DNA of 64,000 nucleotides, taken from NCBI RefSeq assembly GCF_014635285.1, contig NZ_BMCR01000007.1, positions 1 to 64,000 of the forward strand. The letters are read 5' to 3'. This DNA is from Stappia taiwanensis. GTDB taxonomy: Bacteria > Pseudomonadota > Alphaproteobacteria > Rhizobiales > Stappiaceae. Position numbers and translations under genes: made by a program. Below the pieces are notes generated by a model. It had not been told where the DNA came from. It saw only the letters and a program-made list of their open reading frames with translations, and made no database searches. Shown here in pieces: positions 25,798 through 33,734 of the stretch (the stretch's first letter is position 1; each line of letters starts with the position of its first letter).

Positions 25798-25821
25798 CGA
25801 TATGTTCGGCCGGGAATATCG
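25798..25821. promoter_or_regulatory. Probable ModE operator
   Basis: CGATAT (25798-25803) and ATATCG (25816-25821) are perfect inverse complements with a 12-base spacer, immediately upstream of modA. Known ModE boxes have the same CG..TAT..ATA..CG outline (for example ATCGxTATATA-N6-TATATxxCGAT). Confidence 0.65.
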
Positions 25822-25846
25822 CAACCCTGCCTGTGTCGGGCAAGCG

Positions 25847-26218
25847 TTATTTCCCGTCGGACATATCCCTTGTCAGCGCGCGGATGGCGCCGATCTCTCC
25901 CTGGCCGGCCTCGGCCACCCGGTCCTGCAGCCGGCGATAGTTTTCCAGAACGGTCTGGCCGGTTGGCGTGAGCTGGGCCGATCCGCCCTTGGAGCCGCCG
26001 CGCGCACTGAGGACCAGCGGTTCCCGGAACACCCGGTTCATCTCTTCCACCAGCATCCAGGCGCGTTTGTAGCTCATTTTCATGCGCCGGCCGGCGGCAG
26101 CGATCGAGCCGCTTTCGGCGATGCCCTCCAGGAGGTCCGCCTTGCCCGGTCCGAGGGCGACATCCGGCGTCAGCACGATCCGCACGCGCACGCCCGTGGT
26201 CTTGTTTCCCGTTTCCAT
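25847..26218 (-). CDS. ModE-like winged-helix regulator (DNA-binding domain only)
   Basis: 123 residues, covering only the LysR-like N-terminal domain of ModE: GPGKADLLEGIAESGSIAAAGRRMKMSYKRAWMLVEEMN, and GGSKGGSAQLTPTG at the wing. The C-terminal di-MOP molybdate-binding domains of E. coli ModE are absent, as in many alphaproteobacterial short ModE proteins. It is upstream of modA on the same strand, with the palindrome in between. It likely regulates modABC; without a MOP domain, how it would sense molybdate is unclear. Confidence 0.85.
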   Translation of the reverse strand: METGNKTTGVRVRIVLTPDVALGPGKADLLEGIAESGSIAAAGRRMKMSYKRAWMLVEEMNRVFREPLVLSARGGSKGGSAQLTPTGQTVLENYRRLQDRVAEAGQGEIGAIRALTRDMSDGK

Positions 26219-26296
26219 GGATCGGTTTTAGCGCCCCTGCGTCCGGCTGTCATTTGCCGTCGGCAAAGGAGAGGCGGCGCCCGGGCGCCGGGGAAG

Positions 26297-26326
26297 AAAA
26301 AACCGCGCGGGGGGGCTCCCGCGCGG
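26297..26326 (-). terminator. Rho-independent terminator after mhpE
   Basis: CCGCGCGGG (26303-26311) pairs with CCCGCGCGG (26318-26326) around a 6-base loop; on the minus strand the stem is followed by six T residues (26297-26302). It ends the mhp operon. Confidence 0.85.
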
Positions 26327-26342
26327 GTCTTGGCTCTAGGGG

Positions 26343-27356
26343 CTAGCTGGCGTTCGCCTTCACCAGATCGAGGGCGACGTCGGTGATCATGTCTTCCTGT
26401 CCGCCGACCATGCGGCGCTTGCCCAGTTCCACCAGAATGTCGCGGGTGTCGATGCCGAAGCGGTCCGACGCCTGTTCCGCATGGCGCAGGAAGCTGGAAT
26501 AGACCCCGGCATAGCCGAGCGTCATGGTCTCCCGATCGACCCGCACCGGCCGGTCCTGCAGCGGCCGCACCAGCTCTTCGGCCGCGTCCTGCAGCTTGAA
26601 CAGGTCGCAGCCATGCTCCCAGCCCATCAGGTTGGCCACCGCGATGAAGGCTTCCAGCGGCGTGTTGCCGGCGCCTGCCCCCATGCCGGCGAGCGAGGCA
26701 TCGACCCGGGTCGCGCCATGCTCCACCGCCACCACCGAGTTCGCCACCGCCAGCGACAGGTTCTCATGCATATGCGCGCCGCGTACCGTCTCCGGTTTCA
26801 AAACCTTGTCATAGGCTTCGAACCGCGCCGCCACATCGCGCATCACCATGCCGCCGCCCGAATCGGTCACATAGACACAGGCCGCGCCATAGCTTTCCAT
26901 CTTGGCCGCTTCGCCGGCCAGCACCTCCGGCGGCGTCATATGCGACATCATCAGAAAGCCGCTGACATCCATCCCCATCTCGACGGCGGCGGCGATATGC
27001 TGCGCCGACACATCCGCTTCGGTGGAATGGGTGGCGACGCGCACGGAGGTAACGCCCACATCCCGGGCACGGCGCAGGTCCTCGATGGTGCCGATGCCGG
27101 GGATCAGCAGCGTCGTCAGCCGGGCGCGTTTGCACACCTTCGCCGCTTCCGCGATCCAGGCCGCATCCGTGCATTTGCCGAAGCCATAGGTGAAGGTGGA
27201 GCCGGTCAGCCCGTCGCCATGGGCCACCTCGATGGCATCGACCCCCGCTTCGTCCAGCGCCTCGGCGATGGCGCGGACATGACCAAGGTCATACTGGTGA
27301 CGCAGGGCGTGCATGCCATCGCGCAAGGTGACGTCCTGAAGATAAAGCTTGGTCAT
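26343..27356 (-). CDS. mhpE: 4-hydroxy-2-oxovalerate aldolase
   Basis: 337 residues, standard length for the DmpG/BphI/MhpE group. The N-terminus carries [17 protein letters not shown] with the catalytic Arg-Asp pair; metal ligands are in [13 protein letters not shown] (HxH). The C-terminus has the aldehyde-channel contact region with its dehydrogenase partner ([14 protein letters not shown]). It splits 4-hydroxy-2-oxovalerate into pyruvate and acetaldehyde, the last step of meta-cleavage. Its start follows the mhpF stop by one base, as expected for subunits that channel acetaldehyde. Confidence 0.95.
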   Translation of the reverse strand: MTKLYLQDVTLRDGMHALRHQYDLGHVRAIAEALDEAGVDAIEVAHGDGLTGSTFTYGFGKCTDAAWIAEAAKVCKRARLTTLLIPGIGTIEDLRRARDVGVTSVRVATHSTEADVSAQHIAAAVEMGMDVSGFLMMSHMTPPEVLAGEAAKMESYGAACVYVTDSGGGMVMRDVAARFEAYDKVLKPETVRGAHMHENLSLAVANSVVAVEHGATRVDASLAGMGAGAGNTPLEAFIAVANLMGWEHGCDLFKLQDAAEELVRPLQDRPVRVDRETMTLGYAGVYSSFLRHAEQASDRFGIDTRDILVELGKRRMVGGQEDMITDVALDLVKANAS

Positions 27357-27357
27357 G

Positions 27358-28299
27358 TCAGGCGGCCTCCACCCAGTTGCGCTTCACCGCCAGGCGCTCG
27401 GCGGTGCGCAGCGCGGCGGAGGTCATGATGTCGAGATTGCCCGCATAGGCCGGCAGGTAGTGGGCCGCGCCCTCCACCTCCAGGAAGATCGAGACCTTGA
27501 GCCCGGTGAAGCTCCGGTCCATCTCCGGGATGGTGAGCGGGGCGTTGTCGCCGATCCGCTCGAACTGCACCTCCTGCTTCAGCCGGTAGCCCGGCACATA
27601 GGACTGCACCTCGGCCACCATTGCCGCAACCGAGGCGCGGATATCCGCCTCGTCGGCGTCGTCGCACAGGCAGAACACCGTGTCGCGCATGATCAGCGGC
27701 GGTTCGGCCGGATTGAGGATGATGATCGCCTTGCCGCGGGTGGCACCGCCCACCGCCTCGATCGCATGGGCGGTGGTCTCGGTGAACTCGTCGATGTTGG
27801 CGCGGGTGCCGGGCCCGGCGGATTTCGACGAGATGGAGGCGACGATCTCGCCGTAATGCACCTTGGCCACCCGGTTGACCGCCGCCACCATCGGGATGGT
27901 CGCCTGGCCGCCGCAGGTCACCATGTTGACGTTCGGCTCGGCGAGGTTCGCATCGAGATTGACCGAGGGCACGGTGAAGGGGCCAAGGGCCGCCGGGGTC
28001 AGGTCGATCACCTGCTTGCCATCGGCGATCAGCGCTTCGGAATGGCGCTTGTGGGCGCCGGCGGAGGTGGCATCGAAGACGATGCGAATGTCGCTGTACT
28101 CCGGCAGCGCGCGCAGGCCGTCGAGCCCCTCATGGGTGGTGGCAACGCCAAGGCGCTGCGCCCGGGCCAGCCCGTCGCTGGCCGGGTCGATGCCGACCAT
28201 GGCGCCCATCTCCAGCACCTTCGACAGGCGCATGATCTTGATCATCAGGTCGGTGCCGATGTTGCCCGAGCCGATGATCGCGGCCTTGATCCTGTTCAT
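27358..28299 (-). CDS. mhpF: Acetaldehyde dehydrogenase (CoA-acylating)
   Basis: 313 residues from ATG 28299. NAD-binding motif [12 protein letters not shown] at residues 6-17; the catalytic Cys is in [12 protein letters not shown] (near residue 130); downstream [14 protein letters not shown] is conserved. It oxidises acetaldehyde from MhpE to acetyl-CoA, using a shared tunnel. It overlaps mhpD by 4 bases (ATGA) and abuts mhpE. Confidence 0.96.
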   Translation of the reverse strand: MNRIKAAIIGSGNIGTDLMIKIMRLSKVLEMGAMVGIDPASDGLARAQRLGVATTHEGLDGLRALPEYSDIRIVFDATSAGAHKRHSEALIADGKQVIDLTPAALGPFTVPSVNLDANLAEPNVNMVTCGGQATIPMVAAVNRVAKVHYGEIVASISSKSAGPGTRANIDEFTETTAHAIEAVGGATRGKAIIILNPAEPPLIMRDTVFCLCDDADEADIRASVAAMVAEVQSYVPGYRLKQEVQFERIGDNAPLTIPEMDRSFTGLKVSIFLEVEGAAHYLPAYAGNLDIMTSAALRTAERLAVKRNWVEAA

Positions 28300-29084
28300 T
28301 CTGCTTCTCCGAATGTGACGGCGGTCTCGCCAAAGCCTTCGATCTCGGCAACGAACCGGGCGCCGGGGGTGGCGGCGACCATCGACCCGAGCGCGCCGGA
28401 CAGCACCACGTCGCCTTCGCCGAGCGGCCGGCCGGCCCGTGCCATCACCCGGGCGAGCCATAGAAGCGCGTTGAGCGGCGAGCCGAGGCAGGCGCGGCCG
28501 CTGCCTTCGCTGACCACCTGATCGCCGCAGCGCATTTGCATCCGGCAGTCGAGCAGGTCAGCGCCATCGAGCCGCCGCGCCGAGGGGCCGAGGGTGAAGA
28601 AGGCGGAAGAAGCGTTGTCGGCGACCGTATCGACAAAGCGGATGTCCCAGTTGGCGATGCGCGAGCCGACGATCTCAAGGCTCGGCACCACGTATTCCAC
28701 CGCGCGGATCACCTCGGCCATGGTGCAGTCGGGCGCGGCGAGCGGCCGGCCGAGGATGAAGGCCAGCTCCGCCTCCGCCTTCATCTGCGCGCCGGCGACG
28801 AAGGGGATCTCGCCGTCATGGGGCACGTCCATGTCGGCAAACAGCATGCCGTAATCGGGCTGGTCGACGCCGAGCTGGCGCTGCACCGCCGGATTGGTCA
28901 GGCCGATCTTGCGGCCGACCAGGCGTCCGCCGGCGGCCAGCCGGTGCTGTGTGTTGATCTCCTGCACGGCATAGGCGTCTTCCGCCGTGGCAATCTCATC
29001 GCGCACCGGCAGGATCGGCGCGCCACGGGCGTCCGCCTCCCGCAGCGCACGGGCGATGTCATCAAGGGTCATTGCCATTTTCAT
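28296..29084 (-). CDS. mhpD: 2-oxopent-4-enoate (2-hydroxypenta-2,4-dienoate) hydratase
   Basis: About 262 residues; ATG at 29084, 29078 or 29072 are all possible. Family motifs include [39 protein letters not shown] (metal-binding glutamates), [24 protein letters not shown] and [12 protein letters not shown]. It adds water to the dienol formed by MhpC to give 4-hydroxy-2-oxovalerate. Upstream of mhpF with overlap and 79 bases downstream of mhpC. Confidence 0.94.
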   Translation of the reverse strand: MKMAMTLDDIARALREADARGAPILPVRDEIATAEDAYAVQEINTQHRLAAGGRLVGRKIGLTNPAVQRQLGVDQPDYGMLFADMDVPHDGEIPFVAGAQMKAEAELAFILGRPLAAPDCTMAEVIRAVEYVVPSLEIVGSRIANWDIRFVDTVADNASSAFFTLGPSARRLDGADLLDCRMQMRCGDQVVSEGSGRACLGSPLNALLWLARVMARAGRPLGEGDVVLSGALGSMVAATPGARFVAEIEGFGETAVTFGEAE

Positions 29085-29163
29085 CCCAATGAAGCCAGCG
29101 CCCCCGCGCAGGGGCCTGAACGGGCGCGGCGCGGGGGCTTGGGGAGACAGGAAGCCGAGGCGC

Positions 29164-30039
29164 TCAGGCGCTCTTGCGGTCCAGCAGGAAGTCGAGGTGC
29201 AACTGGTTGAACAGCGCCGCATCCTCGAACTGCGGCCAGTGACCGCAGGCGTTCATCACCACATAGCGGGCGCCCGGGATCAGGTCGGCGATCTTCTGGC
29301 CTTCCTCGGGCGTTGCCGTCGGATCATGCGAGGTCCACAGCACCAGCGTCGGCGCGGCGATGCGGCGGGTGTCCTCGTCGGAGAACATGTTGCGGCGGCG
29401 GATGTCCATCTCCTGCAGGCAGAGCACCCGTTCCATGGTTTCGGCGAACCCGTCCTGGGCGTAGATCGCCCGGCGGGTCTCCACCAGGTCGTCATTCACC
29501 TTGGAGGTGTCATGCATCAGGAATTCCAGTCGGCCGCGGATCCGCTCCGGGTTCGGGTCGTTGACCGCTTCCATCGACAGCCGCTTGATCCGCGCCATCA
29601 CCTCCGGATGGGCGGTCCAGCCGCCGGAGGTGTTGAGAACGATCCGATCGACCGCCCCCGGGTGATGGATCGCCAGATGGGCGGCGACCCAGCCGCCGAG
29701 GGACTCGCCGGAGATATGCGCCCGCTCCCGGCCAAGCGCCTTGATCACCGCCAGAACGTGGTTGGCATAATCGGCGATTTCATAGCTGCCGGCCGGCTTG
29801 TCCGACCAGCCATGGCCGATCAGGTCGATGGCGACGGTCCAGAAATGCTCGCCATGGGCCGCCAGGTTCCGGCTGTAGGCTTCCGCATGGCCGCCGGTGC
29901 CGTGAATGAGGATCAGCAGCGGCTTGTCCGGCGAGCCGGAGGAGAGGTAGCGGGTGCGAATCCCACCGGCATCGAGAAAGCCCTGGGAAAAGGAGACGCC
30001 GGTGAGATCCGACCAGACGGAGAAATGCTGTTTGCTCAT
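29164..30039 (-). CDS. mhpC: Alpha/beta hydrolase of meta-cleavage (MhpC-like)
   Basis: 291 residues from ATG 30039 (MSKQHFSVWSDL). The oxyanion motif is LIHGTGGHAEAY; the nucleophile Ser is in ISGESLGGWVAAH; the acid D is in WTSHDPTATPEEG and the catalytic His in NACGHWPQFEDA. Cleaves the C-C bond in the ring-fission product made by the extradiol dioxygenase. The gene lies between mhpB and mhpD, as in the E. coli order. E. coli MhpC acts on 2-hydroxy-6-oxonona-2,4-diene-1,9-dioate; substrate here is inferred. Confidence 0.9.
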   Translation of the reverse strand: MSKQHFSVWSDLTGVSFSQGFLDAGGIRTRYLSSGSPDKPLLILIHGTGGHAEAYSRNLAAHGEHFWTVAIDLIGHGWSDKPAGSYEIADYANHVLAVIKALGRERAHISGESLGGWVAAHLAIHHPGAVDRIVLNTSGGWTAHPEVMARIKRLSMEAVNDPNPERIRGRLEFLMHDTSKVNDDLVETRRAIYAQDGFAETMERVLCLQEMDIRRRNMFSDEDTRRIAAPTLVLWTSHDPTATPEEGQKIADLIPGARYVVMNACGHWPQFEDAALFNQLHLDFLLDRKSA

Positions 30040-30149
30040 GGGTGTTGCTCTTTGTGAGTGCAGGCCTTCGGCCCGGTGTTCATGGAATGGGGAGCGCGGT
30101 GCGGGCACCTTGCAAGGTGCCCTGTCGCTTGCCTGCGTCGGTATTCCGG

Positions 30150-31085
30150 TCAGGCGGCCCGGCTGGCATGCAGGATGCCCATGCCGGTGATCCACTCGTC
30201 GATCGGCTCGTAGAACAGCTGCTCGGCCCGGTAGTCGGGACCAAGAGCGGCGAGCGCGGCGACCCAGGCCCGGACTTCGTGCCCGCCCCGGCCGCCGGTT
30301 GCCGACAGGGTCTCGTCCGACATGTCGTCGAGCACGGTCAGATCGCCGGCGGTGAAGGCGGTCATCAGCTTTTCGTCCCACTCCGGATTGAGCGGAAGGA
30401 TCTCCGAGGTGCCGGCGGCCAGCGCGTAGCCCTCGTTGATCGCCCGGTTCTGCCGCGCCAGCCGCTGGCTGTGATTGAGCGGCCGGCCGGCGATCAATTG
30501 CTCGCGCACCGGCTGCGGCGCCGTCGTCAGGCTGGGGATCGGCGGATCGTGCGACAACCCGCCGGAGCCGATCATCAGCACCCGCTCCGGCAGGGCCTGC
30601 GCCCAGTCGCCGACGGCCCGACCAAGGGCACGCACCCGCTCGAAGGTGGGGCGCGGCGCGGCGGCGCAGTTGATGAAGACGGGAATGATCCGCGACAGCG
30701 AATGGCGGGCCGAAAGCAGTTCCAACGGCTGCATGGCGCCGTGGTCGACCTCCATGTCGAGGGAGACGGCGGTGTCGATCCCCTGGTCGAGCAGGCTGCG
30801 GGTCAGCGAGAAGGCGGCGGCCTCGGGGATGTCGAGCGCCCCCTGAACCGTGCCGAAATCACCGATCGAGGTGCCCGCCGCGCCGACGCAGAAGGAGGGC
30901 AGCAGCTTGTAGAAGAAGCCGTTGATGTGATCGGGGTAGAAGACGATGGTCAGGTCCGGCTGTGCCTGCTCCACCAGGCGTTCGGCGCGGGAAAGCGCTT
31001 CGCCGAAGCGCTGTTCGGCGCCCGGGTCCGCCCGGTTCCGGTCCATCAATGGACTGTGTGACATGCACATTGTGCCGACGATCAT
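30150..31085 (-). CDS. mhpB: Extradiol dioxygenase, 2,3-dihydroxyphenylpropionate 1,2-dioxygenase-like
   Basis: 311 residues. This is a class III (LigB-type) extradiol enzyme: CMSHSPLMDR, FYPDHINGFFYKLLPSFC, VDHGAMQPLE, LMIGSGGLSHDPPIP, HPLNPEWD-like LPLNPEWDEKLM and the C-terminal IDEWITGMGIL all line up with E. coli MhpB. It uses Fe(II) and O2 to open the ring of 2,3-dihydroxyphenylpropionate or a similar catechol. It is the first gene of the operon and diverges from the IclR gene, with a 19-base palindrome between. Confidence 0.92.
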   Translation of the reverse strand: MIVGTMCMSHSPLMDRNRADPGAEQRFGEALSRAERLVEQAQPDLTIVFYPDHINGFFYKLLPSFCVGAAGTSIGDFGTVQGALDIPEAAAFSLTRSLLDQGIDTAVSLDMEVDHGAMQPLELLSARHSLSRIIPVFINCAAAPRPTFERVRALGRAVGDWAQALPERVLMIGSGGLSHDPPIPSLTTAPQPVREQLIAGRPLNHSQRLARQNRAINEGYALAAGTSEILPLNPEWDEKLMTAFTAGDLTVLDDMSDETLSATGGRGGHEVRAWVAALAALGPDYRAEQLFYEPIDEWITGMGILHASRAA

Positions 31086-31226
31086 GATGCGATGCTCCCT
31101 GTGTTGTTCTGCCGGGCCAGCTCCGCGCGCCGCTGCGGCATCTGCCGTCTGTCAGGCGCCGGCGGGCATGGCCGCTCCTGTCCCGATTGGCGTATCCCTT
31201 GACCGGGAACAACACGGATCCCTAGA

Positions 31227-31245
31227 ATGTTCGCATTGCGAACAT
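31227..31245. promoter_or_regulatory. IclR-type operator in the mhpB/iclR divergence
   Basis: ATGTTCGCATTGCGAACAT is a perfect palindrome with 9-base arms and a central T. It lies just before the iclR ribosome site (AAGGAG), so binding would block iclR and also affect mhpB. A 16/19 match lies upstream of dctP (36843-36861). Confidence 0.8.
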
Positions 31246-31261
31246 GAAGGAGCGGGGCGGG

Positions 31262-32062
31262 ATGCAGGAAGCCCGAGCGACCTACCGGAATGTCAGTTCG
31301 ATCGGCCGGGGCCTGAAAGTGCTGGAAGCGCTGGGGGAGCTGGGCTGGGTGAAGATCGGCGTGCTCAGCGAGTATGCGGGGATCGACCGCTCGTCGCTGT
31401 ACCGGATCGTCAACACGCTGGTCGAGCTTGGCTATGTCGCCCGCCGCAGCGAGGACGGGGCGATCTCATTGACCGAGAAGATCGCCCAACTCGCCGATGG
31501 GCTGAAGGACAATGACATTGTCGGCCAGACCGTGGCGCCGCATCTGCGGGCGTTGACGCGCAAGGTGCTGTGGCCGTGCGACTTCGCCAGCCTGACCTCC
31601 GGGGCGCTGGAGATCCAGTATTCCACCCACCGCATCAGCCCCATGTCGATCCACCGCAGCGTGGTCGGCAAGAAACGCCATCTGGTGCGCTCCGCGCTGG
31701 GGCGGGCGATCCTGTCGGCAATGACACGGGAAGAGCTGGAAACGGCTCTGGCCATCGTCCAGAGCCTTGGCGGGGAGGATGCCGCCGACATTGCCAATCG
31801 GCCGTATCTCGACTGGTTGATCGAGGAAACCCGGGGAGCCGGCTATGCCGGCTCCGCCGGGCAGGCGGACCCCAAGGTCGGGGCCATTGCCGCGCCGGTG
31901 ATGGGGCCCGAAAGCGTGGTCGGCGCAGTCAATATCATCTTCTTTCGCAGCGCCATGACGCCGGCGGAGGCCGCCGAACGCTATCTCGACGACCTGCTCG
32001 GCTGCGTGGCGCGGATCGAGGCGGAGCTGCGCGTCAATCTGGAGCGCCCCTCCGCCACGTGA
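31262..32062 (+). CDS. mhpR: IclR-family transcriptional regulator (MhpR-like)
   Basis: 266 residues. ATG 31262 is preferred because AAGGAG is 9 bases upstream; ATG 31244 lies within the palindrome. The winged helix is SIGRGLKVLEALGELGWVKIGVLSEYAGIDRSSLYRIVNTLVELGYV. The effector domain includes STHRISPMSIHRSVVGKK and the C-terminal GAINAPVM-like GAIAAPVMGPESVVGAVNI. MhpR regulators activate meta-cleavage operons with phenylpropionate-type inducers. Its two operator-like sites suggest it controls both the mhp genes and the TRAP transporter. The symbol is inferred from context. Confidence 0.85.
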   Translation: MQEARATYRNVSSIGRGLKVLEALGELGWVKIGVLSEYAGIDRSSLYRIVNTLVELGYVARRSEDGAISLTEKIAQLADGLKDNDIVGQTVAPHLRALTRKVLWPCDFASLTSGALEIQYSTHRISPMSIHRSVVGKKRHLVRSALGRAILSAMTREELETALAIVQSLGGEDAADIANRPYLDWLIEETRGAGYAGSAGQADPKVGAIAAPVMGPESVVGAVNIIFFRSAMTPAEAAERYLDDLLGCVARIEAELRVNLERPSAT

Positions 32063-32073
32063 CCGGCGGAAGG

Positions 32074-32868
32074 TCAGCCGCGCGCCAATGGCGGGAAGCG
32101 GGCCAGTGCTTCGGCGCCAGGCGAGACGTAGTGCCACTTGCGCCCCGCGTGCAGGCCGGTGCTGCGATGCAGGCTGCCCAGCATCTGCGCATAGGCAAGC
32201 GGAATGCCGATGCCGTCCATGACGCAGACCCCGTCGATTTCCGTCAGCCCCGCCTTGTAGACGACCTCCGCGACGATGCCTTCCGCCGGCACGATCACAT
32301 CCGCGCCCATGGCAATCACCCGGCGCGACACCTCGGTGAAGCGGGCGATGTAGTCGGTCGGGTCGGCGAAGGCGTCCTCAAGTTCCTTTTCGTTGAGTGC
32401 CGGTTCCACCACCTCGATGCCGGCGATCCGGCCTTCGAACTTGTTGGAGGAGACCATGGTCTGCAGGAACCAGCGGTTCTCGTCATTGAGGGTGACAAGG
32501 CCGATCTTCTGCGCCATCGAGCAGCCGACGAGGATGGTGCTTTCCGGCATGGAGATCACGGGGATGTTCACCAGCGAGCGGCACTCGCGCAGGAACGGCG
32601 CGGTGTAGCTGCCGATGACAAAGGCGTCGTAGCCTTCGCGCTCCGCCCTCAGGCAGTTGGTGTAGAGCAGATTGCTGAGGGTCTGCTGGTAGAGATAGGG
32701 CGAGCCGATGAAATCGCTCGGCGAAAGACCGCCCCAGGTGTCGACGGGAACGCCGACGAAGGTCATCTGCGTGTCCGGATGCAGGATTTTTTCGTAATGG
32801 CGCAGCATGGATGCGTGGTAATGCGGGTAGTTTTCCAGATCGACGCTGGACTGATGCCAGATGCGCAA
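32074..32868 (-). CDS. Asp/Glu/hydantoin racemase-fold protein lacking the usual cysteines
   Basis: 264 residues, starting with TTG 32868 (SD AGGAAAG in front). The fold is recognised from MRIWHQSSVDLENYPHY, VIGSYTAPFLRE and IPVISMPESTILVGCSMAQKIGLVTLN. In typical hydantoin or aspartate racemases two cysteines do the catalysis, one in a (I)xC-x-DPG motif and one in GCxG. Here those positions read GSYTAP and VPAEGI, so both cysteines appear to be missing. It may act on a different principle or be a maleate-isomerase-type relative; no function is assigned. It ends 12 bases from the convergent iclR gene and precedes an SDR and transporter in the same direction. Confidence 0.75.
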   Translation of the reverse strand: MRIWHQSSVDLENYPHYHASMLRHYEKILHPDTQMTFVGVPVDTWGGLSPSDFIGSPYLYQQTLSNLLYTNCLRAEREGYDAFVIGSYTAPFLRECRSLVNIPVISMPESTILVGCSMAQKIGLVTLNDENRWFLQTMVSSNKFEGRIAGIEVVEPALNEKELEDAFADPTDYIARFTEVSRRVIAMGADVIVPAEGIVAEVVYKAGLTEIDGVCVMDGIGIPLAYAQMLGSLHRSTGLHAGRKWHYVSPGAEALARFPPLARG

Positions 32869-32912
32869 GATGTCTCGCTTTCCTGAATAGCTGGGCGGTG
32901 TGGGCGGGCGGG

Positions 32913-33731
32913 TCAGCCCATGTGGTAGCCGCCGTTGATGTCGAGGGTGGCGCCGGTGATATAGGCCGCGTCCGCCGACACCAGATAGGCGACGGCGGCG
33001 GCGACCTCCTCCGGCTGGCCGATCCGCGCCAGCGGCACGGCGGCGCTTGCTTCCGCGTCCTGTTCGGCCCGCAGGCCCGCGCGCAGCATGGGCGTGTCGA
33101 TCAGGCCCGGCGCCACGCAGTTGACGGTGATCCCGTGCGGGGCCAGTTCGCGCGCCAGCCCCTTGGTGAAGCCGATCACCGCCGCCTTGCTGGCGATGTA
33201 GATCACCGAGGACTTGTGCCCGCCGAGCTGCGCCGCCGCCGAGGACAGGAACACCACCCGGCCATGGCGGCCAAGGTCGGTGCCGGCCTTCCGCGCCCGC
33301 CGGGCGTATTCGCGTCCGAGCAGGATCGTGCCCAGGGTGTTGATGTCGAGCACGTCGCGCAGGAGTGCGGTGTCCGTGTCGGCGATTGCCAGCCGCGAGC
33401 CATCGGCGGGCATGGGCGAAATCGCGGCGGTGTTGACCAGCACCGACACCGGGCCGAACTGCGTCTCGGCGTGGTCGAACAGCGCTTGCACCGCCTCCGG
33501 ATCGCGGATGTCGAGGGCATGATGGCCGTGGCCACCGCCGAGCTCGGCGCAGACATCGCGCGCCGCCGCCGCGTCCCGGTCGGCGACAAGGACCTTGAGC
33601 CCCTGTGCCCCCAGCTTCCGGGCCGTGGCGGCACCGATGCCGCGCCCGCCGCCAACAACGATGGCGGTACGGTTTTCCGCTGTGGTAGCGCCGCCGTCAG
33701 ACGGCGCGTCTGGTGGTGTGTGGGTGGTCAT
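32913..33731 (-). CDS. Short-chain dehydrogenase/reductase
   Basis: 272 residues, classical SDR. Cofactor motif VGGGRGIGAAT near residue 28; NTAAIS in the NNAG position; catalytic S (FLSSAAAQ), Y and K (YIASKAAVIGF); typical end ITGATLDINGGYHMG. The N-terminal 20 residues are low-complexity. It sits between the racemase-like gene and the TRAP transporter (3-base gap), so it probably oxidises the imported compound or a dihydrodiol. Cytosolic; substrate unknown. Confidence 0.85.
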   Translation of the reverse strand: MTTHTPPDAPSDGGATTAENRTAIVVGGGRGIGAATARKLGAQGLKVLVADRDAAAARDVCAELGGGHGHHALDIRDPEAVQALFDHAETQFGPVSVLVNTAAISPMPADGSRLAIADTDTALLRDVLDINTLGTILLGREYARRARKAGTDLGRHGRVVFLSSAAAQLGGHKSSVIYIASKAAVIGFTKGLARELAPHGITVNCVAPGLIDTPMLRAGLRAEQDAEASAAVPLARIGQPEEVAAAVAYLVSADAAYITGATLDINGGYHMG

Positions 33732-33734
33732 CGG

